Source: Ariolimax columbianus
Taxonomy: Eukaryota; Mollusca; Gastropoda; Stylommatophora; Arionidae
NCBI GenBank assembly: GCA_036924085.1
Contig: JAVGWX010000012.1
Coordinates: forward strand, 7,154,478-7,218,477
Reading direction: 5' to 3'
DNA length: 64,000 nucleotides
Shown here: positions 11,054 to 23,424 of the stretch, one piece after another
Numbering within the stretch: position 1 is the first letter of the stretch
How the letters are laid out: each line of letters begins with the position of its first letter
Notes under the pieces: model-generated
Database searches by the model: none
The model's input: the letters and a program-made list of their open reading frames with translations, nothing else
Told to the model about the DNA's origin: nothing
Made by a program: the position numbers and the translations under genes

Positions 11054-12189
11054 TCAACTTATCTCTATGTATTTTGGTTGCAAGAATCCTTGTTCTCTCT
11101 TGAATTGTGTTTTAAGTATCTCCCAACGTTGTATGTTTTCTGTTTGTGTGTCATCAACGTATGTTAGGATGAGGTGTGTAATGTGGTTAACGTAGCTTTT
11201 ATTTTGTAGCAGTGCGTTATTGAACTTCCAATGTGTGGTGCGTATAAGTGGTGTGTTTGTTTCTGCTGTATTGATGGTAGCCATCACTGCCTTGTGGTCC
11301 GTAACGTTTAGTGTTTCTGGCAGATGCTTGACTTGTGTGGTGTATAGATCTGAGTGCACGTATATTATGTCTAGACGTGCGACCCTAGGGTGTCCACTAT
11401 TTTTGTGCGTGTCCACTATTTTTGTGTGTGGTTTATGTCCCATGTGGGTATTTGTGTCTGTATGGGTCAACTAAACGGTGCGTGCTTATTATGTCTTGTA
11501 ATATTTCCAATTGGTTTGTATCCGTTCCTCTGAGTTTCCGTAACTGCGCTCCGACGTTGTTGTCAAAAACGTCTTTGTCTGACAGAACCCAATTGAAGTC
11601 TCCACCCAGGATGATTCTATGTCCCTGGTATGAACGTGTCAGTAGGTTGTCTAAAGTTTCGTAAACAAATTGTTGGTCTCTGTTGTGTGTGTGTGTTGTG
11701 TGTGTGTGTTGTGTGTGTGTGTTGTGTTGTGTGTGTGTGTTGTGTGTGTGTGTGTTGTTGCTGACCTGAACTATCGCCATGCCCCTTTTGATGTCCCTGT
11801 TTGTGTTTGTTATTTCTCACCTGTCCGATGTTTGTATAATGGCTACTCCTGAGCCTAGTCGCTGTGTACTGAGGCTCAAGCATGAATTATCGCATCCATA
11901 GTTGTGTTGTAATGTGTGCTGCATGTTGATTTGTATGTATGTTAGTTTCCTGGACCATTAAAAAGTCTGGTTTGTATTTTTTTGCGAGGCATATGAGCTT
12001 ATTCAACTTCTCGCGCATACCGCGGATGTTGATGCTGCGTTGTGAGGACCATCTGTGTTGACTTCCTTCCGTCTGGTCTTGGTGAATCAGGTTTTGCCTG
12101 CTCTCATATATTTTTCCATCGCATCCATGTATTCCAACATGTAAGCGATTTACTGATTTGTGTGCCACTTTGTAGACTCTTCGTTTCAC
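11054..12189 (-). pseudogene. Endonuclease domain of L1/Tx1-type LINE
   Basis: NIRGMREKLNKLICLAKKYK followed by PDFLMVQETN gives the N-terminal Asn region and catalytic Glu (12,050-11,940). RIILGGDFNWVLSDKD (about 11,590) gives the active-site DFN. ARLDIIYVHSDLYT and NVTDHKAVMA (11,390-11,290) give the RxDxxY and TDH motifs. These are spread over three frames, and a GT-rich block sits between the first and second sections. The active-site residues are readable but the gene is broken. Confidence 0.8.
11682..11759. repeat. GT-rich microsatellite inside a LINE endonuclease
   Basis: Alternating gtgtgtgtgt and ttgtg words. It interrupts the LINE reading frame and translates on the minus strand to HTHTQ runs. 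Confidence 0.9.
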
Positions 12190-12702
12190 CTGTGCCCTCT
12201 AGCTAATTAGGTGTTGAATGTGTGGTAAGCTCAGGATTAGAAATCAAAACACAAAAAATACAAAAAAAAACTACAATAATAGAAAGGTAGATAATTGATT
12301 AAATAATTATAGATAAATAAGGTTGATGTAGTAGTAGTATAAGATATAGTATAATTATATTAAGTATAATAATATAGTGGTGGGGATTCCCGCAGAAGGG
12401 ATATACATATATAAACCTATATATACATACATAAGTGTAACATAAACTGCCCACATATATCTATACTCATACTTAAATATCTGCACACCTACACATGTAC
12501 ACACTGTAGCGTTCGTGAACTTGTCACAACCACTTGCTCCATAACAGCTGAGCTAATTGTAGTGTGGGTCTGTTACATCACCAGTCGACGTATTTCCCCA
12601 CTGAATCCACAAGCGGCGATCACCGATCAACACGGGCAAGGCACGGGTGACACAAACACTGTGGCCAAGCTAGAGTAATCTACCGAGTTTATCCCCACAC
12701 GG
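12190..12702. other. AT-rich and low-complexity, no gene seen
   Basis: Bases 12,240-12,390 are A/T-rich and 12,400-12,500 carry catata-type words. Bases 12,510-12,702 have normal base composition and may be leader sequence of the adjacent LINE. No coding signal. Confidence 0.5.
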
Positions 12703-12821
12703 GTACTTGTGCGTTAATTCACCCACGGATTATAATAGGTCAAATTTAGTAGACTGTAGCCACACGGAGTACCATACTTTTCAAGTCGACTTTCAGAATG
12801 GGTGAATTAACGCACAAGTAC
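12703..12821. repeat. Perfect 22-bp inverted repeat, potential hairpin
   Basis: The arm at 12,703-12,724 (starts gtacttgtgcgttaattc) is the exact reverse complement of 12,800-12,821. The 75 bases between them would form the loop. The perfect arms in otherwise decayed DNA suggest a young foldback, a MITE-like remnant, or an inverted duplication formed at a break. No ORF is inside. Confidence 0.75.
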
Positions 12822-12839
12822 CGCTTATTCTATTACTTT

Positions 12840-13935
12840 ATGTTTCTTTTTTAATTGTTTGGTAAGATTTTTGGTTGTCTTCCGTTTTGTATTTCCTGTA
12901 TTTCTTTAAAGCTTTTTGTCTTTTTTTTATTTGGTTAGTGCATTCCTCATTCTAGCAGGGTACATTTGTTTTGTTCTTTTTACGGTTACCGAATTTTTTT
13001 CTTTTCCTGTGGATTGTATTAAGTTAGCTGGCATGTTTTTGTTGGATATGTGCTGTATAGCTATCTGCAGGATGTTGGTTGTTAGGTTATGGTTTAATAC
13101 GTCTACGTTATCTGAGATTAAGTTTTCTCTTTTGAGTCTGAGCAGATCTTCTTGGAATCCGTTCCAGTCTGCCTTACGGTAGTTGAAATAGGGTCTGATT
13201 GATCCAGTATTTCGTATGTACTTTTCTTTTAAATTAATTGTTATGGGCAGGTGGTTTGATTCTGTATTATCCAGAACTTTCCATTCGATGGTAGCTAAGT
13301 TTGGCGTCATTATTGTGATGTCTATAGCCGAATCGGATCCATTTGGATTATTAGTTATTCTGGACATTGGCCCGTCGTTTATTATTATTAGATTGCTTTC
13401 TTCGCAGAAGGTCATTATTTGTTTCCCTGCCGTGTCTATGGCGCTTCATCCCTATGCTGGATGATATGCGTTGAAATCCCCTACTATGATTGTTCTATTG
13501 TTGATTTGTGCTCTGATTGTTTCCATGTCATTTGGAGTGAATTTGTATCTTGTGTTGTAAATGTTTATTTGTGCTTTGATTGTTTCCATGTCATGGGGGT
13601 GAGTTTTCTTCTTGGGTTGTATATGTTTATTATTGTGATGCTCTCTGAACGACTGTCTATTTTAATGGATAAGCCTTCTAGGTTTTCGGTATTAAATGAA
13701 TCCCAGTCCATTATTTTGTATTCTTCATTTACTATAAAGGCAACCCCTCATTTTGCTCCTGTCTCTCTATCGTTCCTAACTATATTGTATTTGGCATATT
13801 GAGTCTTTTGGTTGGGTTGAGCATGGTTTCTTGAATCGCATATATTATTGTTTCTTTTCCCAGATTGACCAGTCCTAGGTATGGCTTAAAGTTTTTGTGT
13901 AGGCCTCTACAGTTCCATTGTATTATTTTCATTTT
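12840..13935 (-). pseudogene. Endonuclease N-terminal region of an I/Jockey-like LINE
   Basis: The minus strand begins at 13,931 with MKIIQWNCRGLHKNFKPYLG, giving the N-terminal IQWNCRG box, followed by IYAIQETML with the catalytic Glu. Bases 12,927-13,415 hold the C-terminal part: IIINDGPMSRITNN, SAIDITIMTPN and ESNHLPITI (SNH where SDH is usual), then FNYRKADWNGF. Bases 13,420-13,800 are in other frames. RT does not follow on the left; the element breaks off near 12,840 beside the hairpin. Confidence 0.8.
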
Positions 13936-14440
13936 GGGTTATTTTCACTTTGCTTGTGCTTCGTGGTATTTTAAACCTTTTGTGAGGTTCAGTTGCTCAA
14001 TACGGTCCAATTTTATAAAAGTATTGTTCTGATTTGGAAGATCTTTTTTTTTTGATTATCTATCTATGTGATTTTACTGGCGCTATCTGACCTTGGCTGT
14101 TTTCCACTGTTTTCCATTAACGTTTTGATTCATCAATATTTATAAAATAGCATAAATCATATTACATTGATTCTGCATGAGCGACGTTTTACATACCGAT
14201 ACTTTACACTGTTGCTTGGCTTCCAATTGTACAGCATTTCCGAATATCCTCTTTAAGCCTTTGTCTTGCACGTCGGGCTCTAAGTAGATGGATAGACCTG
14301 GGGGTCCTACTTTTGTTTGTTGTTGATCGATTGATAAAAAAAAAAATTATATAAAAACCATCAGCCTATTGAACTAACCAAGCGCTAATTTATGGGGTTG
14401 TGATACTCACCTTTACTTTCTCTTGTGAGATACAAACGTA
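13936..14440. other. No recognisable gene
   Basis: May include leader sequence upstream of the endonuclease fragment. Nothing identifiable. Confidence 0.4.
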
Positions 14441-14442
14441 TA

Positions 14443-14518
<76 letters not shown>
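14441..14518. repeat. AT dinucleotide repeat
   Basis: A nearly pure (TA)n tract of about 70 bases. Confidence 0.95.
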
Positions 14519-14523
<5 letters not shown>

Positions 14524-14799
14524 CTGAGCCCTTATCAAGGGTGGATGATAACATAATTGACTTCTAGATGGAGCATAGGAAAATGTAAACATGTATATGA
14601 AACCCTATGAAGTATTTTTGGACACAATCTACCTTCACAGAGAGACAGCAAACTCATAATTGACCATTACAAAAACATAAGAGCAGTTACACTCGTTGCT
14701 TATTAAATATAAGAAAACTAATTCATAACCCTGAGAGAACATAATTTATGTCTTGGACACATGTCACTCAAAGACCTATATATAAGACATTTTTATTGC

Positions 14800-15560
14800 T
14801 GTCTTCATTTTCAAGTATGTCAATGTTCTATAGAATATGATGGAAACAACAGCCTTATGTTCATAGATCAAGAAAATGTATTCAATAAAGTCAACATGTC
14901 AATTATGATAGATCATGGCTGATTATGTATTGCAAGGTTATCTCCTAAGTAACACCAAAGTCCTATTTCAGGACAGCTAGGGTGCAGTAAGAACAACAAA
15001 ATGTTTGTCGGTTCACTATTTCATTAGGCGCCATAGAGGGCTGTCTTCTCTCTCCACTCCTCTTTGTCACTTAAATTAATAAAATCACCCAGGAGACAAA
15101 TACAGAACAGGAAAGTACCACCGAATTGTTCTTTGTTGACCATCAATGTATGATCCTTTCTAATGAACATAACCTACAACGTCATATTGACTCACTCTAC
15201 TTGAACTGTCGAATGTGCAAAGTGAATATCAGAACATCAAAAACAGAGACAAAAAATATAGGTAGAAGGCACACTACACTTGATATTCATGTGGATGAAA
15301 CAACAATAAAGCAGGTACAAGAATGTTGGTATTTGAGAACTGTTTTTAACTGATGGTGACAGACTCAACATAGAGACAGAGATGTGAGTGCAAACGCTGT
15401 CACATACCAGCTGTCTTCACTACTAAGACACCTACAGATTTTCATCTAATCAATAAAAACAGATGATAAATAGTATCTTCATCCCAACCCTGTGCTACCA
15501 GTGTCATACTTGGGCATTGAATAACGCCAAGGAACAAAAAGTTAAGTTCTTTAACGTCCC
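14800..15560 (+). pseudogene. RTE-type reverse transcriptase fragment
   Basis: The plus strand reads DQENVFNKVNMSIMI, then GCLLSPLLFVT (about 15,040), FFVDHQCMILSNEHNLQRHI (the palm box, with VDHQ where ADDQ is expected), VNIRTSKTE, ECWYLRTVFN, and after a stop IFIPTLCYQCHTWALNNAKE. The order and wording fit the RTE/BovB RT palm and thumb. Stops are frequent and the catalytic Asp pair is lost. No endonuclease is attached. Confidence 0.7.
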
Positions 15561-15651
15561 TACCTTTACTTATCCAGATATTTATTAGGGTAGCTTGCTG
15601 CCAGCCGTCTGGTGTTCTTCATTTATTTCATGGTTTTGTAAAGATTATTTT

Positions 15652-15769
15652 CAGTGACTTTATTCTGTCTTCCCATAATGTTAACTTAACCTCAATTGTC
15701 TTATTATGTTCAGTGACTTTATTCTGTCTTCCCATAATGTTAACTTAACCTCAATTGTCTTATTATGTT
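15652..15769. repeat. Two-copy 59-bp tandem duplication
   Basis: The stretch beginning cagtgactttattctgtctt at 15,652 is repeated exactly at 15,711. Perfect identity suggests a recent duplication. No gene content is seen around it (15,560-16,040). Confidence 0.9.
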
Positions 15770-16039
15770 AATACTTAGTGACTTAACTCTACTGTTATTC
15801 TTTATATAACTTGTTCTATTCCTTGAATTGGTATATCACGTCCCAGCTGAATATTTACATTTTAAATAGCATATTCACAGAGGATTTGTAACGTATTTGC
15901 ATTGGTGTTGTTCGCTGTTTCTAGTGAAGTTTTCTTAGTCATTACGTAGGTTCTGTTTGGTATCTGTTTTGTGGCAGTGTCTCAGATCTTTACCTGCTTA
16001 TGTTGTTTCCAGCTTTATAACTAAAGTTAACTCAACATA

Positions 16040-16390
16040 GTTAAACTGGTTTAGAAGAGTCTTTATACAACCAGTCTCATTTACAGTACCTTGCACTAAG
16101 AGCTATGCGCATCCAATTTATTCTTAAATGCATTAATTGTCCGTGCATCCACTACCTTCTGTATCAATGCATTCCAAGTATTCACCACTCTCTGACTAAA
16201 AAAATATTTCCTAATATGTAATAAAGACAGATGATAAATAGTATCGTATATTGTCCTAACTGCTGCATTTGACTTTTCGTTGTACAAAAGTGCACACCCA
16301 GTGATAGGAATGTCTATGTAGAACATACCTGTTGGTTCCAGTCTCATCGTCAGAAGTTTCTTAATCTTTCCGTCGAACAAGTGTTTTATA
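16040..16390 (-). pseudogene. CR1-like LINE C-terminal fragment
   Basis: The minus strand gives MRLEPTGMFYIDIP and then RKYFFSQRVVNTWNALIQKV, followed by VDARTINAFKNKLDAH. This is the C-terminus seen again on the plus strand at 22,980-23,080 and 25,200-25,290. In CR1-like elements it follows the RT thumb. Only this tail is present. Confidence 0.75.
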
Positions 16391-16982
16391 ATGTGGGCGC
16401 TTCAAAATGACGGAGTTGAAGATTTCCCTTTAGCCTATTGCTAGTTGCTTGTGTCAAACTTGGCGAAAAAACTGGCATTCTTCTAAAGTTACTTTATCGA
16501 ATGAATCAAGGTGTTGATATGATGAAATTAATATATTTGTGCATACGTGTGATTCCCAACAATCCTATGTCCATTGTGACTGTTTGAAATATAGCATGAG
16601 CCTTGCATGCTGTTGCTGTTGTTGTTTAATGTACATTATGAGAATGTTCACTTTATTGAGCGCCTAGAAATGGGTTTCAAATGGCGGGTTGCAGTAACTT
16701 ACCTCACAGTCTGTGTATTCTGATTAAGGTGTACTGTGATCATCCAGCCTGAACAGCTACGCTTGTCTTCATCTGCGACACATTCACTACTATGGGGTTC
16801 ATGTCGATACCCACCTCCTTAGACAAACTGCCATGACACAATCTATCTCTGGAATACTACATCAAAGAGAACTAAGGTCTTGATAAAGATTTTTTATCTG
16901 ACCATAACTGACATTGTCTGATCAGTATGTATTGCTTAAACAGATGTTAGTCTTTTCTTCACATGGGTCAAACATGTAGATG
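16391..16982. other. No recognisable gene
   Basis: Ordinary-composition sequence between a LINE tail and a long microsatellite; nothing identified. Confidence 0.4.
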
Positions 16983-18378
16983 TATATACATACACACACA
17001 TACATACACACACATACATACACACACATACATACACACATATATACATATATACACACACATACATACATACATACATACACATAAATACACACATATA
17101 TACATACATACACACATACATACACACATACACACACATAAATACACACATATATATAAACATACATAACTACACACATATATACATACATACACACACA
17201 TACATACATACATACATACACATAAATACACACATATATACATGCATACACACATACATACATACATACACACACATAAATACACACACATAAATACACA
17301 CACACACATACATACATACATACATACATACATACATACATACAAACATACATACATACATAAACACATGCACACATATATACATACACACATAAATACA
17401 CACATATATACATTCATACACACATACATACATACACACATACATACATGTACACATATATACATACACACACATAAATACACACATATATACATACATA
17501 CACACATACATACATACATACATACACACATATATACATACACACATGCACACATATATACATATATACACACATACACACATGCACGCACGCACACACA
17601 CACACACATACACACATACACACATACACACACACACATATAAACATGCACACATGCACGCAAGTACACACATACACAACCACATACACATACACACACA
17701 TACACACACATACATACACATATACACACGCACACACACAAACACACGTAAATGCACACACACAAACACATACACACATACACACACATACACATACATA
17801 CACACAACGACTCATGCACATACACATACACACACATACACACACATACACAAACACATATACACATACATACACTCATACACATACATATACACACCTA
17901 CACATACATATACACACATACACACGCATACACACAGACACACAAATACGCACACATACACACACATACACACACCTACACATACATACACACACATACA
18001 CACACATACACACATACACATATATACACACATGCACACATACACACATACATACACAGATACATGCATACATACATACATACCTACATACACTACATAC
18101 ATTCATACACACATACATACATATATACCCACACACATACATATATACCCACATACAAACATATATACATACATACATACATACATACATACATACATAC
18201 ATACATACCTACATACCCATACACATACATACATACATACATACATACATACACACACACACATACATATATACATGCATACATAAATACATACATACAT
18301 ATATACATACATACATACATACATGCATACAAACTTACATACATTACATACATACATACATACATACAAACATACATA
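16983..18378. repeat. 1.4-kb TACA/CACA microsatellite
   Basis: A continuous imperfect array of tacata, cacaca and tatata words, with local higher-order blocks (for example cacacatatatacatacata recurring). Long frames on both strands (up to 309 codons) encode only Cys/Val/Tyr/Met or His/Thr/Tyr/Ile repeats and are not genes. Confidence 0.95.
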
Positions 18379-18554
18379 ATCAGATCAACTAACTAATCGT
18401 TTAATCCTGATGATACAACAATGGTTGGCAAAAAACTGTATTGCCCTCAGTTCTGACAACATGTTACTGTACTCAACCACTTTGTTTATATGCTGCTTGT
18501 AATGTGCACGTTTATAATTTAGTTGCTTGAAAAGAAAATCATCATCATTTTCTA

Positions 18555-18715
18555 TCCATTTGTGTCGTTAGACATCGTGGGGAGGTGTCGTTTTATGTCG
18601 TGTCCCATCTTTTTTCCGGATATTGTTGTCATTCCGTGCTTCTTCAGTGTCTCACTGACACCATCTATCCATCTTTTACGTGCTCTGCCTCTTGTTCTGC
18701 AACCCTGGTGTCTAG
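18555..18715 (-). pseudogene. Possible RTE-like C-terminal fragment
   Basis: The minus strand reads HQGCRTRGRARKRWIDGVSE and then TLKKHGMTTIS in an open frame up to a stop. The R-GR-RKRW-D pattern resembles the end of RTE-type polyproteins and also the fragment at 23,350-23,400. It could be another element. Confidence 0.4.
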
Positions 18716-18950
18716 TAGATACAAGTAGCTGTTTATCTTAGTTTTATTCTTGTCAGCTGTCCGAAACAGTTTATTGTCTTCCTTTCCATGCATACCATGC
18801 ACTGTTTTGCACCCGACTTTCGTCTGACTACTTCGTTTCGTTCTCTGTCCATCCTTCACTGTACCCTCGACATCCTTTCTCAAACACCTCTTTCCACATA
18901 ACATCATTTTTATTTAGTGTATCTAGTTTAGACTCCATGTCTTCAAGATG

Positions 18951-21350
18951 GCACCAGAAGAGCACATGATGACAAAACTAACAATGAATGAAATGGATGA
19001 GACCATGAGAACTTTAAAGAAAAAGAAATTGCCCGGAAAAAATAGGGTAACAAACGAAATGCTGATGGGGTTTGGCCAAACAGCAAAGAGGAATGTTACT
19101 ATCAGTCCAGAACCAAAGCTGGAAAAGGGGAATTGTACCGCAGGCATGGAAAGACGCTGTACTTAAACCAGTACCAAAGAAAGAAAAAGGTAGAACAGAT
19201 CCAAATGGATACATTCCTATCAGTCTACTGAGCTGTGTAGGAAAACTGATGGAGCGTATGATAAACACCAGTATGAAGTGGCATCTGGAAGAAAAACACA
19301 TACTAATTCCACAGCAAGCAGGTTTTATACAGCACAGATCCACTGAAGACCAGATCACTCTCATAGCCCAGGGAATAGAGGATGCTTACCAGGAGCAAAA
19401 ACACACAGTAGCGGTTTGGGTGGATTTAAAGAAGGCATTTAACAACGTGTGGAAAGAGGGACTTAAAGTCAAGCTACGAAGAAGTGAAGTTTGTGGGAAA
19501 ATGTACAGATGGATAAGCCACTACCTCGAAAACAGAACAGCCAGAGTTCAAGTACAAGGGCAGATGAGCAAAAAGGTGACACTTGAGCAGGGAGTACACC
19601 AAGGGGGAGTACTGTCACCCACACATTTCCTGGTGTATATAAACAACATCACAAAGAATATACAAAGAAGAGTCCACAGCTCCATGTTTGCAGACGATCT
19701 GGCTATGTTTACCTCTGAAAAAAATCTCAACATAGCAAACAATCAGATGCAGCAGGCCCTAACATCGTTGGAGGAGTGGGCGAACTAATGGCTGGTTAAA
19801 ATAAATGAGGAAAAAACATTTACGATATTCTCGCTTTCAAATAAACCACAGAACACCAAAATAAGTCTTAACGGCAAATATCTGCAGCCAAACGACAACC
19901 CAAACCATCTGGGAGTTACATTTGATCGGCGCATGACATGGAAAAGTCAGATCGAGAGAAACCGAATGAGAGCCAGACAAAGAATAACAATCCAGAGGAA
20001 ACTTGCTGGCACAAGCTGGGGAGCAGACGACAGTATACTCAAGAAAATGTACACTGGAAGAGTGAGACCAGTTCTCGAGTATGGCATTGCGGCATGGACA
20101 ACAGCAGCAAAGGCGAACTTTGATAAAATTAGCAAACTTCAAAACCAAGCCATGAGAGTTATAACAGGAGGCATGAAGTCAACGCAAATTATAGAACTTG
20201 AAAAGATTACAAATATGCAATCCATGACCGAGAGAAGAGACTGCAGAGCCCGGCAGCAAGCAGAGAAACCCAGAAGACTGACAGACCATTCAATGCATCA
20301 GAGACTAAATATATTTGGAAATGGTAAACTAATGCGGAGAAACTTTGCAGAAATAGCCAAAGCAAAGATGAGCGAAGACCATATGAACACCAAAACAATA
20401 CCAAAGCCTATCCCTACTGTACGCAAACATACCTGGAAGCAGCATATTATTCCGGAGGTGGTAGAACATATACCAGCTATTGGAAACAAGAACAGTCAGA
20501 CTGAAACAGAAAGAAGAGACTTAACTTTTAGGTACATAACGAAAAACAACCCAAGCATGGACTGGACCCATGCATACACCGACGGTTCTGTAACAGACAC
20601 AACACAGAACGGAGGGATATTCCTGAGCCTACCAAATGGTAGAAAAATAACACTGTCAGTGGCAACTGGAAAATTCTCAAGCAATTTCAGAGCTGAAGCA
20701 GAGGCACTGAAGGCTGCAGTAGAAGCATTGCTGACAGGCAAAAGCAATGAAATCAATATGGTCACGTTTACAGATGCCCTGGCCGTAGTCACAGCACTGA
20801 AAAGTCAGAAAAATACTGAACTTAATAATTTAAGAGAAGAATCCTGTCAACTATGCCAGCAGTCCGCACCAAAAAGAGTAGTGGTACAGTGGGTTCCATC
20901 CCACTGTAACATCCAAGGCAACGAGGAGTCAGACAGACTGGCAAAAGAAGGTGCAAGACTACCACAACCAGATTCTAGTGTGACCTACAAAGAGTCCAAG
21001 GGGTTTATTAGGGCCAGATGCATGGCGAAATGGGAAACAGAACATACTGGCTACACAAAAAATGATGCCTATTACCGATGAACAGAAGAGAGCAGTTCGT
21101 GGTCTTCAGACTCCATACAGGTCACAACATACTGAGGTACCACCTATTCAATAAACTGAAGATAGGTGGCACTGACGAATGCACTTGTGGTTTCGGGAAA
21201 ATGACCGCTGAACATTTGCTGCAAAACTGTCCGACATACGAGGACCAGAGAAAGCAGATGTGGCCATCACCAGTGGCAACACTAGACAAGCTCTATGGCA
21301 GTGTTGACAGCCTCTATAATGACCGCTGCTTTTTTCGAAAAAAATACGAG
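18951..21350 (+). pseudogene. RT-RNase H coding region of LINE family A copy
   Basis: RT: KLPGKNRVTNEMLMGFGQTA, then after a frame change near 19,110 VPQAWKDAVLKPVPKKEKG, VWVDLKKAFNNVW, GVHQGGVLSP (His replaces Pro of the usual VPQG) and SSMFADDLAMF (about 19,680). A stop at about 19,787 replaces Trp. Frame changes follow near 19,820. RNase H: YTDGSVTDTTQNGG, RAEAEALKAAVEAL, TFTDALAVVTALKS and VQWVPSHCNIQGNEESDRLA, keeping all four catalytic acids. The Cys/His cluster is DECTCGFGKMTAEHLLQNCP. A stop at about 21,080 separates RNase H from it. This is a decayed but informative copy. Confidence 0.9.
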
Positions 21351-21371
21351 TTGACGTTTGACAGTGTTCGA

Positions 21372-21459
21372 TGAAGAAGAAGAAGAAGAAGAAGAAGAAG
21401 AAGAAGAAGAAGCAGAAGAAGAAGAAGAAGAAGAAGAAGAAGAAGAAGAAGAAGAAGAT
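21372..21459 (+). repeat. GAA triplet tail of LINE family A
   Basis: About 29 GAA units with one cag interruption, directly after the element's last conserved bases. Shorter GAA tails end the other family A copies (249-278, 40,069-40,085, and cttctt on the plus strand at 42,079-42,096). Poly-Lys and poly-Ser reading frames here are artefacts. Confidence 0.95.
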
Positions 21460-21468
21460 TCCATGTCT

Positions 21469-22595
21469 GAAACTGGGAGCACAGAGTTGCTTAGAATGGG
21501 CTTTTAACAATCATCTTTCTTTTAATCTTTTCCAGGAAATAATCCGGGTAAACGGATTATACGGATAATCGTAGTTCATGTAGGTAATTTTTACCTTGAT
21601 AACTAGGGAAACCTCTATCGCCGGGATGCAGAATCATATGTCACTTTCAGTGGTTAGATTCTTGGACCGTTGAACAGCCTGGACTAGTTTCTTCCATAAC
21701 AGGAGCTTTGAAAAAATAAAGATAGATCGCTGTTCAAGAAACACGATTTAATATCTTGAAATATATCTCAAAATAACAGCCAGATAATTAAAGTTTCTTC
21801 TCTGCACCACAGAAGCTATTGAAGTGCTGATTTCTCGTCGGGCTGGTGCTTTTGTCTTAGATATGATATTGCTTATATAAGTCTCTGAAATCTGATATTC
21901 AGCTAACAAGAAGAGATACAATGTAAACATCGGATATTTAACTAATAAGAAGAGATATAATCTCGTAATCCCAATCCCGCGAAGTCAAAACGCAACAGAT
22001 TCAGACAACCAGAACGCCGCAGTCCATCGGGATGACAATTTAAGACATTCAATAATAGATCGAGGACTAGACGGGTCGCCCGTCAACTGGAGAAAATCGG
22101 ACAGAATAGTCTACATTCTTTTTATGCAAACCTTTACAACTCATGATATAAACAATAGTGTATAAGTAAGTCATTTGTAGATGCAACGAGTGTGAAGAGT
22201 TATGTTGCCGTCTGCTGACACATACAGACCAAGGACCACCACACCTACCCCGCCCTTTGTCACTTCCAAAAGTAAATACCCTGGTGTATTGGATTGTGGG
22301 GGGAGAGGGGGAGAAGGATTTGGTCATGATTTAAAATTGTCAATGACCGTATTGAAGAGATGTTAGTAATGATGCGAAAACACTTATTTGAAACATGAAA
22401 GAACAAATTCGTGTTATTTAATACCAACTATCTCTTATATTAATATCCGTTAGACCGGATATCACTTTTCAGGAGAGATCATTTTTATATTCACCATTTC
22501 TGTAATTTCTATCCTTGTGAGTTCTAACCAGTACAACGTCTACTTTTTTATTTTCTTTATCACAACTAGGCACATACTATATAATGTAGCCTTGG
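21469..22595. other. No recognisable gene
   Basis: About 1.1 kb of apparently unique sequence. A loose duplication of aagaagagata-containing words lies at 21,895-21,962. No coding pattern is convincing. Confidence 0.45.
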
Positions 22596-22599
22596 AAAG

Positions 22600-23155
22600 T
22601 GCCATGTTGGTCGTTAGAGGATATTACAAAAATGTAAATTATAAAACGTTGCCATGTGTACAGGTGGGGAGTCCTTATTGTAGAGGAAATGTAAACATGC
22701 AGGAAATGATGCACAGAAGAGCGACACAGCTGATAGTGGGATTCCAGAATTACAGTTATTAGGAAAGACTCATAAAAACCTGCCTACAGTGTTAGAAAAG
22801 AGAAGAACTCGTGGTGACTTAATACAGGTTTATAAAACAATCACAGAAAAGGTTAAATTAGACTATAACACTTTTTTTTTCTTCAAAATGCAACCACCAA
22901 CAAGAACAAGTGTGCGCAATTACAAATTAAATAAATAAAGGGCCAGATTGGATATTAGGAAATATTTTTTTAGTCAGAGAGTGGTGAATTCTTAAAATGC
23001 AGCATTGCCCCAGGGGGTAGTGAAGGCAGAGACAGTTAATGCATTTAGGAATAGATTGGATGCGCATAGCTTTTAGAGCAGGGTAATACAAATGTAGCTG
23101 GTTGTATGCAGACTCTGATTAATATTTTAAACCAGTATAAGGACGTTAAGCTAAG
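22600..23155 (+). pseudogene. CR1-like LINE, RT thumb to 3' end
   Basis: The plus strand reads GSPYCRGNVNMQEMMHRRAT and QLIVGFQNYSY (about 22,670-22,760), then decayed frames with the WILGNIFLVREW region (LDIRKYFF in better copies) and a 3' stretch ending agtataaggacgttaa (about 23,135). The same series occurs at 24,930-25,375, so this is a second, shorter copy. Confidence 0.7.
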
Positions 23156-23159
23156 AAAG

Positions 23160-23405
23160 ATCACGATATGGGAGGTAAGATGTCTTCCGAAAACAACCAA
23201 CGTAACTAGGAGAGACAGAATGCGCAATGAAGATGTGAGAAGAATAGTTGAAGTCTGCTCTGAATATATTGATGAATCAAGAATCAATTGGTTCTGCCAC
23301 CTAATGAGAATGCATCCTGACCAACTACCATATCTGCGCGTATAACGCACGACCTTCGGGTTTTCACAACCGTGGCAGACCGAGAACTAGATGGATAGGA
23401 AATGT
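23160..23405 (+). pseudogene. RTE-like C-terminal fragment
   Basis: Contains NVTRRDRMRNEDVRRIVEVC, RINWFCHLMRMHPDQLPYLR and, after a stop, GFHNRGRPRTRWIGNV. The R-DR-RN--IR, W-GHL-RM and GRP--RW series is the usual end of RTE-type LINE proteins. It lies between two CR1-like fragments, so it probably inserted into or recombined with one. Confidence 0.65.
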
Positions 23406-23424
23406 TGCGAACAAAGAAATATTA

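Larger units (their letters stand above)
9242..12200 (-). mobile_element. L1/Tx1-type LINE, decayed
   Basis: On the minus strand the order is endonuclease (about 12,100-11,050), spacer, RT (10,700-9,850) and C-terminal region (9,838-9,242). Its RT wording (SPGPDGLTSEFYQHF, LLNVDYKILTKTL, EKAFDRISHQYL, VRQGCSLSPLLYTLALEPL, LAYADDTVFF) is typical of the L1/Tx1 branch and unlike the RTE-, CR1- and I-like elements elsewhere in the window. A GT-rich insertion at 11,682-11,759 breaks the endonuclease. Frame changes occur near 9,845, 10,130 and 11,460. The 3' end lies next to the RTE-like element. Confidence 0.85.
18943..21459 (+). mobile_element. LINE family A copy, 5' truncated
   Basis: This copy begins inside the coding region just before RT and ends in a long GAA tail. 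A 9-bp duplication, tccatgtct, is found at 18,934-18,942 and 21,460-21,468, marking both ends. The encoded protein is closely similar along its length to the copy at 42,106-45,138 (for example APEEHMM, GVHQGGVLSP, FADDLAM, VQWVPSHCNIQGNEESDRLA). It lacks the endonuclease and the rRNA-derived 5' module, as expected of incomplete reverse transcription. Confidence 0.92.

Noticed and set aside
16968..18396. Long Cys/Val/Tyr-rich or His/Thr-rich proteins
   Set aside because: They are translations of TACA/CACA microsatellite in several frames and on both strands.
21148..21568. Poly-Lys and poly-Ser proteins
   Set aside because: They are frames through the GAA tail of a LINE.
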